Part shown: positions 41,806 through 53,129 of the stretch, piece by piece
How the letters are laid out: each line of letters opens with the position of its first letter
Position numbering within the stretch: position 1 is the stretch's first letter
Assembly (NCBI GenBank): GCA_964036295.1
Contig: OZ038468.1
Span: forward strand, 10,054,183-10,118,182
Length of the DNA stretch: 64,000 nt
Reading direction: 5' to 3'
DNA from: Plumapathes pennacea
Taxonomy: Eukaryota > Cnidaria > Anthozoa > Antipatharia > Myriopathidae
Position numbers and translations under genes: made by a program
Notes under the pieces: generated by a model
Seen by the model: the letters and a program-made list of their open reading frames with translations, nothing else
Database searches by the model: none
What the model was told of the DNA's origin: nothing

Positions 41806-43849
41806 AAATAATAAAAATAATAAAAATAAAACGACGAAGATGAAGACATGGTCTCCAATCCTAAGCTCGTCGGCTTTGCCACAAGCAATTAACAAGGGGC
41901 AGGGGCTCGATGTTGTTCTGCATATCAGCGTCAAGCGTCCGCAGCTTTCCCATCAGCAAGGCAACTCATTGTTCTAACTCCGTATTGGTTCATTTGACCC
42001 CAAGTTCGTTGATTCAAAACAGTGAAATAATCTTTCGTTTGACCAGTTTGACACATATTTCGAAAGATGCGGCAAGTTATCCTATGACATATCCAAAAAC
42101 CCGAATGCCTCGCTGAAAACGCTGTGACCTCATGGGTTTCTCGTAATCACGAGCTTGTCATGAACCAGCCTTCGTCGTCCTGTCATTGTTTCTTCGACCA
42201 ATAGCGAAGTTCGTGTACAATCGGCAATCCAGCGGATCCTTTCATTGGTTCAGAATATTAACGCGCGACCATTTATCGATTCTTACATTACATTACATTA
42301 CAGTACTTACATGTTCGATGACATAGTGTCTACAGCTTCTTCGAAGCAGTAGACACAAAAATGCAATCAATGAAACTGCACCCAAGAGTGGGCAAAGTTC
42401 AATGCTCAAATAAAGCAAACAAACAAAACTATACATCCTCGGCAGGATAACTGTTGATGCGCAGGCAGCATGTTTACATCAAGTGTGCAATATCCAGAAA
42501 GTTGAAAGCAGGCGGCGCACAATGTTTTTCACCGGTTCTATTGAATTCTTCTACAGCTGGTCAAATGTCCGGCAAATTCTCTGTTAAAATCAGTTTCATT
42601 CAAGTCTCTCAACCTTTTCAATAGGTGAAATCTGCTCCGTTTTCACCCATGAAAATCTGATTGGACGAGCTTGTGCTTTTTGGGCATTTTCGGGAGAATC
42701 TGCAAATTGATCACTTTCAATAAGTTGTTTCTTCAGGAGTTTGCCTTTTAGTTAATTTATAAAGCGGCTCGTTACTTTTTACTTTTACTCGAGTTCTCCC
42801 AACATCCCAAGTGTTTATATTACAGTACAAAGACGATGGAACTTTTAAAGCACAATCGCAGCCCCAAACTCCTGGAACTTCATTCAGTACGTACCTGGAA
42901 GTTTTCTAGGAAGAACCACCAGAACGTGTCCTGAGGAAAACGAAAACCGAAGTGAAACAACATATTGACAAGACGTCGCATTTCACGTATTCAGCTTAAA
43001 TATTCCCCATTCATTTTTTCCCAACATTTGCGTACTCCTGCACATTTTGAAACAGCCGCGTACAAATTACGACTTTACAACATTCAATGTGGCAAATGCG
43101 CAAATTTGGACAATGATTAATTTTGGTCAGTCGTCTCTGTCTAAAGAGATCTTTCAAAAGGTCAAGAAATTCACCCAAAACTACTCGCGAACATTCGTCG
43201 TCCTCTGTTAGACTCTAGTTTAAGAAATTCACAGTACACTCAGGAATGTTGCACGTTAGTCTGCCTAGCAGACGTTGCGCTGGTTTTCAAGTTTGATTAT
43301 TGAACCAACGGGAAGGCCTGCAATGCAGGCTTGCTCCACGTGGCGCGCCAGTCGCGAGTTATCCCCAAGTTTCCCCTGCATAAGTTGCTGAGATCGCGTT
43401 GCAGTGTAAACATCTCACCTCGGCAACTGCAACGATACATTTTCAACTGGCGCGAGACAAGTTGCCGAGATAATTGCACAATGTAACAGAGAGGCCTTTA
43501 CAGTACATTTCAAATTAAATTCATGACAGCCAGATACTCCTTGGGCTTTTGCTTCGTATTTTCACTGTTACCATCAGGAGTTTCTGGCGGCAGTTTCAAC
43601 CTTATTGACAACGACAACGAAACGTCTCGCCACGTGTGAGCGCCTGTTTGGCCGATCCTTACAGTGCAATGTATACAAGCCACGTTCGAGGAAGTATTTC
43701 AAGATATTTAAAATTTTTGATAATATTTTTCGATGATCACGCAGGTGTTTGCACCGGAAACTCTGGCTTAAAGATCTCCTTCGTGTAAAGAGAGGTCAGC
43801 TATACTTTTTGTTCAGTGTACAGATATCCCTGCATATAGAGGATATTAC
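41806..43849. other. intergenic, nothing firm
   Basis: (TTACA)n of four to five units at 42281-42302, and a GTTCTCCCAACATCCCAAGTG patch near 42793 similar to the loop of the MITE at 2264. Otherwise nothing recognised over 2 kb. Confidence 0.35.
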
Positions 43850-44180
43850 ATGGCGGCGCGAAGATATGAATTTTATTTTCGAGTGGTAAAAACAATATTT
43901 TACGAACGAGCGCCGCGCAAGTGAGTAAAAATATTGCTTTTACCACAAGAAAATAAAATCTATATCTTCAAGCCGCCGTGTAGTTTTCTTTTTATTATAT
44001 AGACACAAGTGTTTTACAAGAAAATGCACAAACAACTGTGTAAGAGCGGAAAATGATGCAATCGATATCCTCACTAGTGAGGATATGGAAAATACGCCAC
44101 TCGGGTCCCGGATGTAGTTTCGTATGGATTTTACGCACGGTATAGTTTTTAGTAAAACACTCGTGTCTATATAATAAAAT
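43850..44180 (+). repeat. composite of two foldback modules, copy 1
   Basis: Module X (43850-43981): CATGGCGGCGCGAAGATATG ... mirrored by TATCTTCAAGCCGCCGTG, with GGTAAAAACAATATTTTAC inside. Module Y (43992-44177): ATTATATAGACACAAGTG ... CACTCGTGTCTATATAAT with TATCCTCACTAGTGAGGATA in the middle. The same pair in reverse order and strand is at 52016-52355. Confidence 0.75.
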
Positions 44181-45247
44181 GCGTTACAGACACATTACAT
44201 ATAGATGTATGCAGATATAGATATGTATGTGTACATTTACATTTACCTGGAGAACTGTTAGAGATCCTTCTGATAAGAAGAGCTTCTTCCATATTTTACG
44301 GAATGGTTGCTGAAAAAAATTCAGAGTGAGGTCGTGACAGCATCTATTACTTTTCCAGTTCATTCTCAGGGGTCAGTCCTTTAAAATTTTTCAACATTTT
44401 AATGATGACAATGTCAACACTCCGCAACAGTAGATGGGAGCCTCAATTTAGAGGGAAATTCAAAACATTTCAAAGTCACAAGTCATGTTAACATAAACCT
44501 TATGCAAAACTGTGGAGGACTGGAAAAGGGGAACCACCGACACTACAAGAAAAAGGATGTTTCAGATGGCATCTCTGTGCAGAAAGTGCAGAAAAAACAT
44601 GAAACATGAGGCTAGTAAGGCCAGCTTGGCTTTCTCCATACAAATCTCTTAAAATTGAAATAGCTGTAATTTTGCTGGTTTTCAACACCTTAAACATGAA
44701 GGCGCGCTATAAAAGGCTGTTGGCCCCGCCTCTTTCGACATCAAATTTGCATAATGTTTGTTGAATTGTACGTGCGTCCACAGCGTTCAGAAGTCGCTCT
44801 GTCCATGAAATTTCTCCGCAGCTTAGCAACTAAAAGTATACCTAAAATTAAACACATGCGGGCAACTTCAAAGTCGAGTTCTGGACGGAAGGATTTGAAA
44901 CGAAATTTTGCCCTTGCTGCGCACCAAGCATAATTATTTAATTTCTTACTTTGAAGATTATTCTGGGATTTTATTCAAATTGCACTCAGAATGAATGTTT
45001 ATGTGATGGAAAATTGGTGAGGCAACATTATCTTGTTTCGTGTGGTATTCAAGTACAAGGAAAAACAAAATTTGGACATTTTTGGTTTTTTACTAATTAG
45101 GAGCTGTTGTCTCAGTCGCTGTTGATTGACAAGTGGCTCTGCGCTTCCTGGGAAGCGCCCTTTTATAGTGCGCCCCCGTGTTTAATACGCAAAAACGTGT
45201 CTTATGTTTTTCAGCACTGCTACACATGGAAAAGAAATTATGAGCAC
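44181..45247. other. intergenic, nothing recognised
   Basis: No ORF or repeat boundary that I can support. Confidence 0.35.
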
Positions 45248-46164
45248 TAAGGCCCGGTTCAGACGCCGCTCCTGACATGCGCTGAACCTAATGCTTGAAT
45301 TAAAGTGCCTATAAGCCTTCAGACGTTACATTTTTATATGAAAGTAGGAAGTGATCTAAGCAACTTATATTTAAAGAAACTCCGCTCCGAAGTGTTCTTA
45401 TACTTTTTTCACGCGGTTGAACTCAGAATTCCGAAATCTTGACCGAGCGACATGGGAGACTGGGTCTGTGACGTCAGAGAAGGCACTGGCATCGCTTTGG
45501 CGTCTCTTTACCTTAGTTGTTCTTTTTCCCTTGGTTACATTTTTCTCGACAACACATCTATGAGGCATAATTCTCACCTCGCCAACTGCAAAATCTGTGT
45601 GAAAGTTTTGTTTGACAAGAAACGAATCCTCCTCTGACGTCATAACCCAGGCTCTCGATCGAAAAACTTTGCGCGGTCAGATTCAAAATGGCGGTCAAAA
45701 TCGCATGTTTGCCGGGCGGAAAAATATATAAAAACGCTTCGGAGCGGAGTTTCTTTGGCCATAAGTTGTTTAGATTACTTCCTACTTTCATATAAAAACG
45801 TAACGTATGAAGGCTTATAGGCACTTTAAGTACGCAGAAGAGCGGCGTCTGAATCAATTGGGTTCGGCATATTTGAATTAGGTCGGCAGCAGTATTAGGT
45901 TCGACTGATGCTGTCCCATAATCCGACGTGGGAGCGACGTTGATTCAGACGCCGCTCTTCACATGTGCCGTACCTATTGCATGAATTATTTTAAATAATT
46001 TTGAATTAAAAACATGTATCCTTAAACATAAGCACTATTGTGTATTTGGTGCGGCAGGAAAAGTTCGCCATTTGAATCAACAGTCGCTCCTATGTCGAAC
46101 CAGGGTCGAATCTATTACTATTAGGTTCGGCGCATGTCAGGAGCGGCGTCTGAACCGGGCCTAA
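45248..46164. mobile_element. PIF/Harbinger-type MITE with TAA duplication
   Basis: TAA, then GGCCCGGTTCAGACGCCGCT and CCTGACATGCGC. The mirror is GCGCATGTCAGGAGCGG and on to CCGGGCC followed by TAA (46162-46164). A 3-bp TAA/TTA duplication and GGC start fit PIF/Harbinger. Internally it repeats similar motifs (GAGCGGCGTCTGAAT near 45840, AGACGCCGCTCTTCACATG near 45945). It contains the TTAA MITE of 45300-45829 near its left end. Confidence 0.75.
45300..45829. mobile_element. TTAA MITE with ~50-bp TIRs, copy 2 (nested)
   Basis: Second copy of 12541-13069, same orientation, TTAA at both ends, inserted in the left part of the TAA-flanked MITE. The two copies differ by scattered substitutions and one-base indels, so amplification is not very old. 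Confidence 0.85.
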
Positions 46165-47029
46165 GTGCAAATATATAAAAAATAGTCAGTAATTTGAATG
46201 CTGTAGCTTGAAAACCAGGACCCCGCTTTCACGTCTTTCCTGCACTTTGAGTTTAAATAACTCTGCTTCAGTTTAATATAACATTCAAATTGCACAGAAA
46301 TGCCACCTAAAACATTCCTTTTCTTGTAGTATTCTCTTTTGAAAGTCAAACTTTAAGATGTTTATTCCCAGTACTGCACTCTTTTTGCATAAGGTCTATT
46401 CAAAATTTCTGAAGGTATGCCTATTTTTTATGTATACTTTCACTTGGTGCTGATAATTTCTTTTCCATGTTAGCAGTGCTGAAAAACGTAGGGCACGCAA
46501 CGATTACCAAATATGCAGTTGGCCCTTCAAGCAATTTCACAGCAATATTGCAAACAACCATAGAATGCCCCCTCCCCCGAAAGTAATCTGACTTAAACTA
46601 AACAATAAAGAAGCTAATCACTTGTGGTAGGGACTGGAGTCTATATGTATTTATTCATACTTTGAAATTAACTTACTCCACAATAAATCATTGTGGGAGC
46701 TTTCAGATACATATAGAAAGTTATTTATCACAAAAAAAGAACATGTAACTTTGTAGGTCATACATACTGGGAAATTTTGTGCCTTTGTGACTTTGTTCAG
46801 GAGTTGTGGAGCTTCTAGTTGACCTGGAAGGGGAGTCACTTCAGTGGGGAAAAACCCAGGATAGCTTGTGTACTATGAAGGAAGTGCACACTTGTCATTA
46901 TAATCAATCTGGGGTTCAAGGCAAGAGAGATGCAGTGCCAGATACCTATCATAAAAATAATTGTAATGTTCTACCTGTGTGTCTAAGAAAGGAAACAAGT
47001 TCATACAGACCAAACATTTTACCCAAGAT
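46165..47029. other. intergenic, nothing recognised
   Basis: AT-rich, no features supported. Confidence 0.35.
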
Positions 47030-47180
47030 CAATCCTTCAATTTTCTCCTTCAGTCTCTCACCAGAAATAAAATCACAAGGTAAGGAGAACTTGGCTTTTG
47101 ACACCAAAATCGCTTCAATGAAGAATAAATAGACTATCAATCTCACTACATCACTCACATGTTTTCTTCATAAAAGGTTG
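47030..47180 (+). repeat. diverged W-family fragment
   Basis: CAGTCTCTCACCAGAAATAA and GGAGAACTTGGCTTTTGACA, ending near ATAAAAGGTTG, parallel 37930-38055. A shorter relative lies near 60030-60090. Confidence 0.5.
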
Positions 47181-48084
47181 GTTATTGTTCATGAGAGTAC
47201 ATAAAATGCATATACTACATACAGTATATTCAGGTTTACATGACAGTAAAACTGACAGTATTGTAGGGGATGATTTGAATAATAATCAAATTAAAACTGC
47301 TGCTACGATAATTTTAAAACAGAACAACAAAGTTACCTGGACACTTTTCATTCTATTTGCTTGCTCATCAAGTCCAAACTAGAGTGAAAAATGTATTTCT
47401 TAAATGCTTTAATTTGGAATTGGGTATACAGTATTGTAATTCAAACAACGTCAACCACATAAAAGCAAGCATAGATGTATTGTAAAGGCATCCTATAAAG
47501 TGTGCATCCTGTAAATAATGCACTGTAAATTCATAAAGTGTGGCTTGAATCTTTGCATGGATGCCGAAGAAAAATATTTTTTCTATATTTGTGTTCACCA
47601 AGCTGTGACAAGGACTTTAAGATACAGGACGGAAGAGAATGACAGCAACATCAGTGAAACAAAAATAATCACAGAAGACAAAAGAAGCATGTGAATATCT
47701 GAAATTGACATGATCTCGGGGTTTTCATGCTCTAGCATGCGACTTCAAATGCTTCTGTTTACGTCGTCGTCAGGACATGGACGGCATTTCGAGAAATTAA
47801 GACAGTTGCTCTTCTTAGTAAGAAACGATGAAAGCAAAGTAACGGCAGCAAAAAATGGAGCAAATTGAGCAACCTATGAATAGGCAAAGTTACAAAGGCA
47901 TAGGAATATGGAGGCATTTTTTTTGGGGGGGGGGGGGGGGTCCTCGCGTTGCCGTTGCCATATTAGGTTTCTTAAACTCCCAAATACTGTACTTGGTGTA
48001 CATACCAAATGCAAAATATAATAATAGCCACTTAACATCTGTCTTATAGTACACACACATACTGTAAACAATATAGAAGGCATG
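47181..48084. other. intergenic with a T8-G16 tract
   Basis: T-run 47917-47924 followed by G-run 47925-47940. No other feature recognised. Confidence 0.4.
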
Positions 48085-48203
48085 TGTACCTATTAAAATT
48101 GCCCTGCAGTTTGAACATTGTGGCGTATGTGCTGTACATTCCAAATTTATAGCTTCTTCAAATTTATGAGATTTTTGAAGACCAATGAGACCTGACAATA
48201 GCC
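48085..48203 (-). CDS. possible internal exon, hypothetical
   Basis: On the minus strand an AG (ATCCAG at ~48204) precedes an open stretch reading VFWLLSGLIGLQKSHKFEE and then LECTAHTPQCSNCRAIL, followed by GTACAC. The CxxC and overall composition look coding. It lies downstream of the minus-strand exons at 51643-52888 and could belong to that gene, but phase and order cannot be verified. The same DNA is otherwise low-information. Confidence 0.25.
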
Positions 48204-49652
48204 AAAACACTTCTGGATTTTAAGTTTGCATGATCAATTTTCAAGGCAGAGAATTACTCCATAGGTTTACCATATCCTCAGAAAGCTTTACAGGTGGCAT
48301 AAAATTTACAAAACTTTCAAAGAAAAGTAAAAGATTACTTCAAAAAAGTTCAAAAACGACTGTCAATAATTATCATTGCTGCAAAACTGTGTGTACAGTA
48401 GTTTTTTTATCACTTTCATATCTGCATTTATTGTACACACAATTTTATTAAAATACATTTAATCAACACAACAACATGGCTAGTGTGTGTAGTGCACATG
48501 CAATGAATCCTGTATGGAATATCCTAATACATTAATAATTAATGCATCAATGACTGTAGTAGCTATACAGTACAGTAAATATAATGCATTTGTATATTGA
48601 TGTGCAGTCTACTACTCTTACAATAATTTTTTTATCACAACACACTAGTTTCTCGCTCTCTGAGTGGTAAATAAGAGTCCAGACAATGATGCTAACGCCA
48701 GCTGATGCCAGCATGTCACACTTTGCAGCAAAATACAAAGAAACTTTCCTGGTATATTTCTAAATATTGTGGTAAAAAGCGAAGCGCCTCATGAGTCCAC
48801 AACATTTTGACCATGTGATGATGTAAATCATGGTAAATAAGAGTCCACACCACGGCAAACCAGTGGAAATTTATTAAATTTACCTTGTGTTGGGTACGCT
48901 CCTTTCTATTAATAACCTCAGCTGGATGCTCAACATGCAAAGCTGAAATGAAATTCCAAATATATATAGTTTGACCACGGTGCTGGAGTACAGGAGATAC
49001 TTTACTTGTACAGTCTAGAACCTGTATTAAGTGGCCACCCTCAGTCTACCTAATACAGGTGGCTGCTTATAGAGGGGGGACTCCCACATAAGAAAAACAA
49101 ATCAAAGCAGCGTCACCGCTGAAAGGTTGCCCATTTCTTGTCAATCGATAGGTTTCAAGGCACTTGCTAGCTTGGGTATACTTTTCTACTATTTAATGAG
49201 GCAGAGACAAATTCGATAATTGTTTGCAAAAGTTAGTTTGGGATTGGCATTGCTATATACTGTAACAATGAAACAATTTTTTCAAATACTTTTTAAAAGG
49301 ACTGAAAACAGCAAATCAAAGCAGCAAGGCAGCTCTAAACTTGCAAATTTGTGAAAGTTACTTTTGTGGCTTAAGGTCACATTTTATAATTTGCTCAATT
49401 TTTGGTAGTGGAAGTTCAGAACTGTTTCCACAAGCCTCCACTTTTGCTAAACATATTCGAATATGTCTTAGTTTTAAAAACCCTCCATTTACAAGGCAGC
49501 AGAGGGTGAAAACTATATGTAGAGCTCGAATTAAGAGAATTTAGATTTATCTCCAAAACACTGCAGCAATCATTTAGTACTCTGAACCATGACAGGACTT
49601 CCCAAGCTGGCAAAGAAAAAAAGGTCTATCCATGACTTTTTCGACACCTCAA
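48204..49652. other. intergenic or intronic, nothing firm
   Basis: A short repeated GGTAAATAAGAGTCCA at ~48664 and ~48833, and ACCTGTATTAAGTGGCC near 49021, a sequence of MITE type seen again near 51143. May be intron of the minus-strand gene. Confidence 0.35.
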
Positions 49653-50000
49653 TATTTATCAGAGACCATGATATTCCAGCCTAGGCTGCATCCAAACTAA
49701 ATATGTGCACAATAAAAACTATTCCTTTCTTCTTTTGGCTGAGTTTCAAGTTAAATTAAAATTTTAGGGAAATCTGATACACTTAACTTGTTGACAACTG
49801 TACTTGCAGTTTTGGTCAATCATATTCACTTTTGAATTCTTCTTCCAGTATCCAGTATCATGCACAGCTAGTATTTGACACCTACAAATTTATCAGAAGC
49901 CATGGTACTATGCCTGGGCTGCATCCAAACTAAATACACATGTTCAGAAAACTGTGCCGTTCTTCTCTTGGCTGAATTTCAAGTTCAAGGACATGACTTG
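49653..50000. repeat. direct repeat pair, ~110 bp
   Basis: 49653-49760 and 49885-50000 share TTATCAGA-GCCATG, GGCTGCATCCAAACTAAATA and TTCTTTTGGCTGAGTTTCAAG-like sequence (about 80% by eye), separated by ~120 bp. Confidence 0.65.
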
Positions 50001-50398
50001 CAGTTTCCGTCACGCATTATTCTTCAGGTTCCATTTGTGTACAGTTTTTATTGCTGTGGAATATGACAATTTGAACAAGCGACATTGTTTCTTTTTTCCA
50101 AGAGTCTTTGAAGTTTGCGTAAAAGAATATGCGACGGTTCTCTGGTCGAGTCACTTCTGAATATAGATCAACTTTATTTACCCTTACCACTCCGTTTAAA
50201 TAGTAACACGAGCGTTCGTCAAACATTTCAAGTTCACAAGCTGCTGTTGCACCCTCATTTGGCAGCTGGTTTTCGTTTAAAAACAACGAAATGGCTGCAC
50301 TTCATGATAACAGTATAGCCATGCAGTTTGACTATTAATTTCAGTGTCTTCAGTGTTCGTGCTCAACAGCGATATATTTTCGTGCCTTAATAATCACA

Positions 50399-50881
50399 AT
50401 GTTCTCTACATTCGTGGAAACTTTTAGGCTCAGTGACCAAACAAACTTCGAATGCTTGACCACCAGAATGATGAGTTCCAGAAAAGCTCCGGTACAAAAC
50501 CTACTTGGAGAACTGCTAATATCGCGTAACACAATCATGCCCAAATTTGGAATTGACAAAATACTTATTTGGAAGTTCACTGTTGACACAGAAGGCTGGA
50601 GGGACATCGCGACTCCTTTAAGCTTGCCCCACTTCGTGGGTGACCTTAAAAACGGTGATGCTTTGCCGGTACCACGTCACATAAAAATGTCAGCGTTTGA
50701 TGTTGAGTACGTACCCTATGCGATACGAAAACTCGTGATTTTGACCCCTAAGGGGTATGACGAGCATCCCATCCTTTCTTACAGTATATCCCAGGACCAT
50801 CCACAATATGCCTTTCGTGGGGTGAAGCTTCATTTTATCACACAAATGAATTTGATTATACCTGAGTGTACACTTGAGTGA
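50399..50881 (+). CDS. hypothetical protein, 160 codons
   Basis: ATG 50399 to stop just after codon 160. No domain recognised. The sequence is well mixed, with KFGIDKILIWKFTVD, then PLSLPHFVGDLKNGD, DVEYVPYAIRKLVILTPKGY and YAFRGVKLHFITQMN. It is the longest uninterrupted frame outside the PolB element, and its amino-acid usage is closer to a real protein than to translated repeat. There is a second in-frame Met pair at residues 24-25. No splice or promoter evidence. It could be an old retrogene, an exon, or an orphan. Confidence 0.35.
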   Translation: MFSTFVETFRLSDQTNFECLTTRMMSSRKAPVQNLLGELLISRNTIMPKFGIDKILIWKFTVDTEGWRDIATPLSLPHFVGDLKNGDALPVPRHIKMSAFDVEYVPYAIRKLVILTPKGYDEHPILSYSISQDHPQYAFRGVKLHFITQMNLIIPECTLE

Positions 50882-51484
50882 GGTTTCAAGTGACATGTCA
50901 AGCTTTAGTTTCAATAATTCCCTTACAGTAAAAATTGTAGAATATTAGTTTCCAAAATTGGCATTGTTTCAGATGATTGCATAATTCATTAAGTCGCATC
51001 CGGCTGCTGACCCGATAAACAAAGTCAGTGTAAAGCAAGAGAAAAATACCTTATTCTTTCTCAATTTTACAGATTATTAAATGGGATATATGTTCATTTT
51101 GGTCATGACTGGATCTGTAAAAGCAACAGTACAGTTGCATGAACCTGTATTTAGTGGCCTTCTGTTACATGGCCCAGAAATATTCTGTGTAATTTAATGT
51201 AGATTAATTACTGTCACTCTATTAAACAGCCATAAGCTATATATTAAATGGACATGGTGAGCAGTCTCAACTGGTGCCTCCTTTTGTATTAAATGACCAG
51301 CTATGATTATCACAGTACAGAAATTTCTGTAAGAACCTAGTATTTAGAAAATTATACTTGATTGAAATCAATGCAGACATCGTGTTCAGCCAACTAGTGA
51401 CATCGCACCACACCGTCAATAAACGATTGAGTTTCTAATCAAAGCCTCCATGTGGTAAATGTAAGTGATTAATAATATTGTAGT
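50882..51484. other. intergenic, nothing recognised
   Basis: GCATGAACCTGTATTTAGTGGCC near 51137 resembles 49018-49035; otherwise no features. Confidence 0.35.
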
Positions 51485-51580
51485 GGCCGGGAGAATAAAC
51501 AAGAATCTCGCATCCCAAAACCATCTACAGGGTGAGGGGATATATTTTGTGAATATCATATTTCTTGCTACTGTAGTCTT
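51485..51580 (+). mobile_element. diverged Helitron-like 3' end
   Basis: GAGAATAAACAAGAATCTCGC and GGTGAGGGGATAT followed by TATCATATTTCTTGC parallel 1186-1260, but the CTAG end is degraded. It sits in the downstream intron region of the minus-strand gene. Confidence 0.45.
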
Positions 51581-51642
51581 TGGTTTGGGGATTCTAACAG
51601 TCATTGGAAAACCACTCTATGAAATATGACAGAGCTGTTTAC

Positions 51643-51807
51643 CTTTCAAGCTTGAAGGGCTCAGCATAGGTTCATCCAACAACAACTGCTCTCTGCTTGG
51701 AACTGGCCTGTCTTCCTCACTCAACATTTCCCTTGAATATGAATTCAGATTCTTTTCCAATACTTGAATTTCATTGAAAACTTCATCAAAGAGACCTATA
51801 TCAAGAG
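51643..51807 (-). CDS. exon 2 of a host gene (unidentified)
   Basis: On the minus strand a pyrimidine-rich acceptor (TCATTGGTTCCAG) precedes 165 nt encoding LDIGLFDEVFNEIQVLEK and later SREMLSEEDRPVPSREQ. It ends at the donor GAAAG|GTAAAC. It begins needing two bases of a codon, which matches the single leftover base of the predicted exon 1 (52648-52888). Helical, acidic content with heptad-like FDEVFNEIQVLEK. Next exon not identified with confidence. Confidence 0.55.
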
Positions 51808-52015
51808 CTGGAACCAATGAGGAAGTTTGTCAAGGAGGCAAAAATTCACAGTGACTTTAGGAAATGTGCAGGTAATATCATGCAGTTGAAAAGTCAAAAA
51901 GTAGTTGTAAATAGTTATACAGTAGAAAAGGTTACTATTTTTACACAGCATATTTGTTATCCCTTTCACTCTCAGGTTCAACTTGCAGATTCTCCCAACT
52001 ATTCAAGAAAAAAAA
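51808..52015. other. intron of the minus-strand gene
   Basis: Inferred intron 1 runs from 51808 to 52647 and holds the composite repeat at 52016-52355. Nothing else seen. Confidence 0.4.
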
Positions 52016-52355
52016 ATATTATTATATAGACACGAGTGTTTTACTGGAAAATATACCGTGCGTAAAATCCATACGAAACTACATCCGGGACCCTAGTGGC
52101 GTATTTTCCATATCCTCACTAGTGAGGATATCGTTGGCATCATTTCCAGCTTTTGCACGGTTGTTTGTGCAATTTCTTGTAAAACACTCGTGTCTAGTAT
52201 AATAAAAAGAAAATTACACGGCGGCTTGAAGATATGGATTTTTTTTCTGGTGGTAAAAACAATATTTTACTCACTTGCGAAGCGCTCGTTCGTAAAATAT
52301 TGCTTTTACCACTCGAAAATTAAATTCATATCTTCGCGCCACCATGTAATAATGA
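52016..52355 (-). repeat. composite of two foldback modules, copy 2
   Basis: Module Y (52016-52203) then module X (52210-52350), the reverse complement arrangement of 43850-44180. Inside the predicted intron of the minus-strand gene. Confidence 0.75.
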
Positions 52356-52647
52356 GCGATATACACTAATGAGAATTAGCAAGGTATTAAAAGTCATCAC
52401 CGTTAGAAACTAAAAGAGAAAAATTGAAGTTGATCACTCTTGGGAGTAAAAGGGTTAATACAGCAATTACAAACTATAACTCGCACTTGACTAGTCAGTT
52501 GATAGATGACGGTGCAGTTCACGTACCATTTAGGGACAGGGATGAGGTAGTGAACTTGCACACTGTACTTGTCAAATCAACGCAGTTAATGACTCAACTA
52601 CAGCCTCGCACAGAGTCTGAGAGGGAAATACATTTCTTTAAGGATAC

Positions 52648-52888
52648 GTGCGTGATTTGATAAATCCTCCATGATATTTTCAATGCTCCCCAAGCCTACA
52701 GAATCCACAGAGACCTTTAATTCTCCCTTGCCGCGATCCAGTGGATCTGGCCAATCCCTCAATCCTTCTGGACGACTTTGTATCCACTCTTCTAAAGACT
52801 TAGGTGGCTCACTGAGCTTTTCAACCTTCAAATGAGCCTCTTCTTCATTGTCATACTTGGCAAGGATCGCTTCAATGCGTGGATCCAT
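52648..52888 (-). CDS. exon 1 of a host gene, possible ciliary protein
   Basis: ATG at 52888 (minus) opens MDPRIEAILAKYDNEEEA, continuing KSLEEWIQSRPEGLRDWPDP and GLGSIENIMEDLSNHA; 241 nt to a donor (CAC|GTATCC). Phase 1 at the donor fits the acceptor phase of 51643-51807. Charged, helical N-terminus typical of a scaffold or coiled-coil protein; no family named. An RFX X-box-like site lies ~70-85 bp upstream, which in animals marks ciliary genes, so a ciliary or centrosomal role is a testable inference. It shares its promoter with the plus-strand gene at 52979. The GTATCC donor is not ideal, so the exact exon end is uncertain. Confidence 0.6.
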
Positions 52889-52978
52889 CTCACAAGATTT
52901 TCATGGCTCGTTGTCAGCAAACATGTATACTGCTTTGTAGCCACGCCACTTCAACCGAGTTGCCAACGCAACAACAAA
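52889..52978. promoter_or_regulatory. bidirectional promoter with X-box-like motif
   Basis: 90 bp between two divergent start codons. GTTGCCAACGCAAC at 52959-52972 resembles the RFX X-box (GTTGCC, 1-3 bp, RGYAAC), with one position off in the second half. The plus-strand start is in AAAATGGCGGG, a YY1-like context. No TATA box. Confidence 0.5.
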
Positions 52979-53120
52979 ATGGCGGGAAAATACCGGAAAC
53001 TTCCCAACCTCGTTCCCAGGGTCATCCGCGGCAGAAGTGGAAGCTCAACACGGTCTCTTGAAAAGATTGATCATTATCCTCAAATGTCATCAGAAAGTGA
53101 AATTGATCATAATCATCAAA
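52979..53120 (+). CDS. first exon of a divergent gene (hypothetical)
   Basis: ATG 52979 in AAAATGGCGGG. Reads MAGKYRKLPNLVPRVIRGRS, then a Ser/acidic stretch (QMSSESEIDHNHQ), to a possible donor AAA|GTAACT at 53120/53121; without splicing it stops at 53126. Short and basic at the start, no domain recognised. Evidence is the start context, shared promoter and open frame. The next exon would lie beyond the inverted repeat at 53130 and was not found. Confidence 0.4.
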
Positions 53121-53129
53121 GTAACTGAA

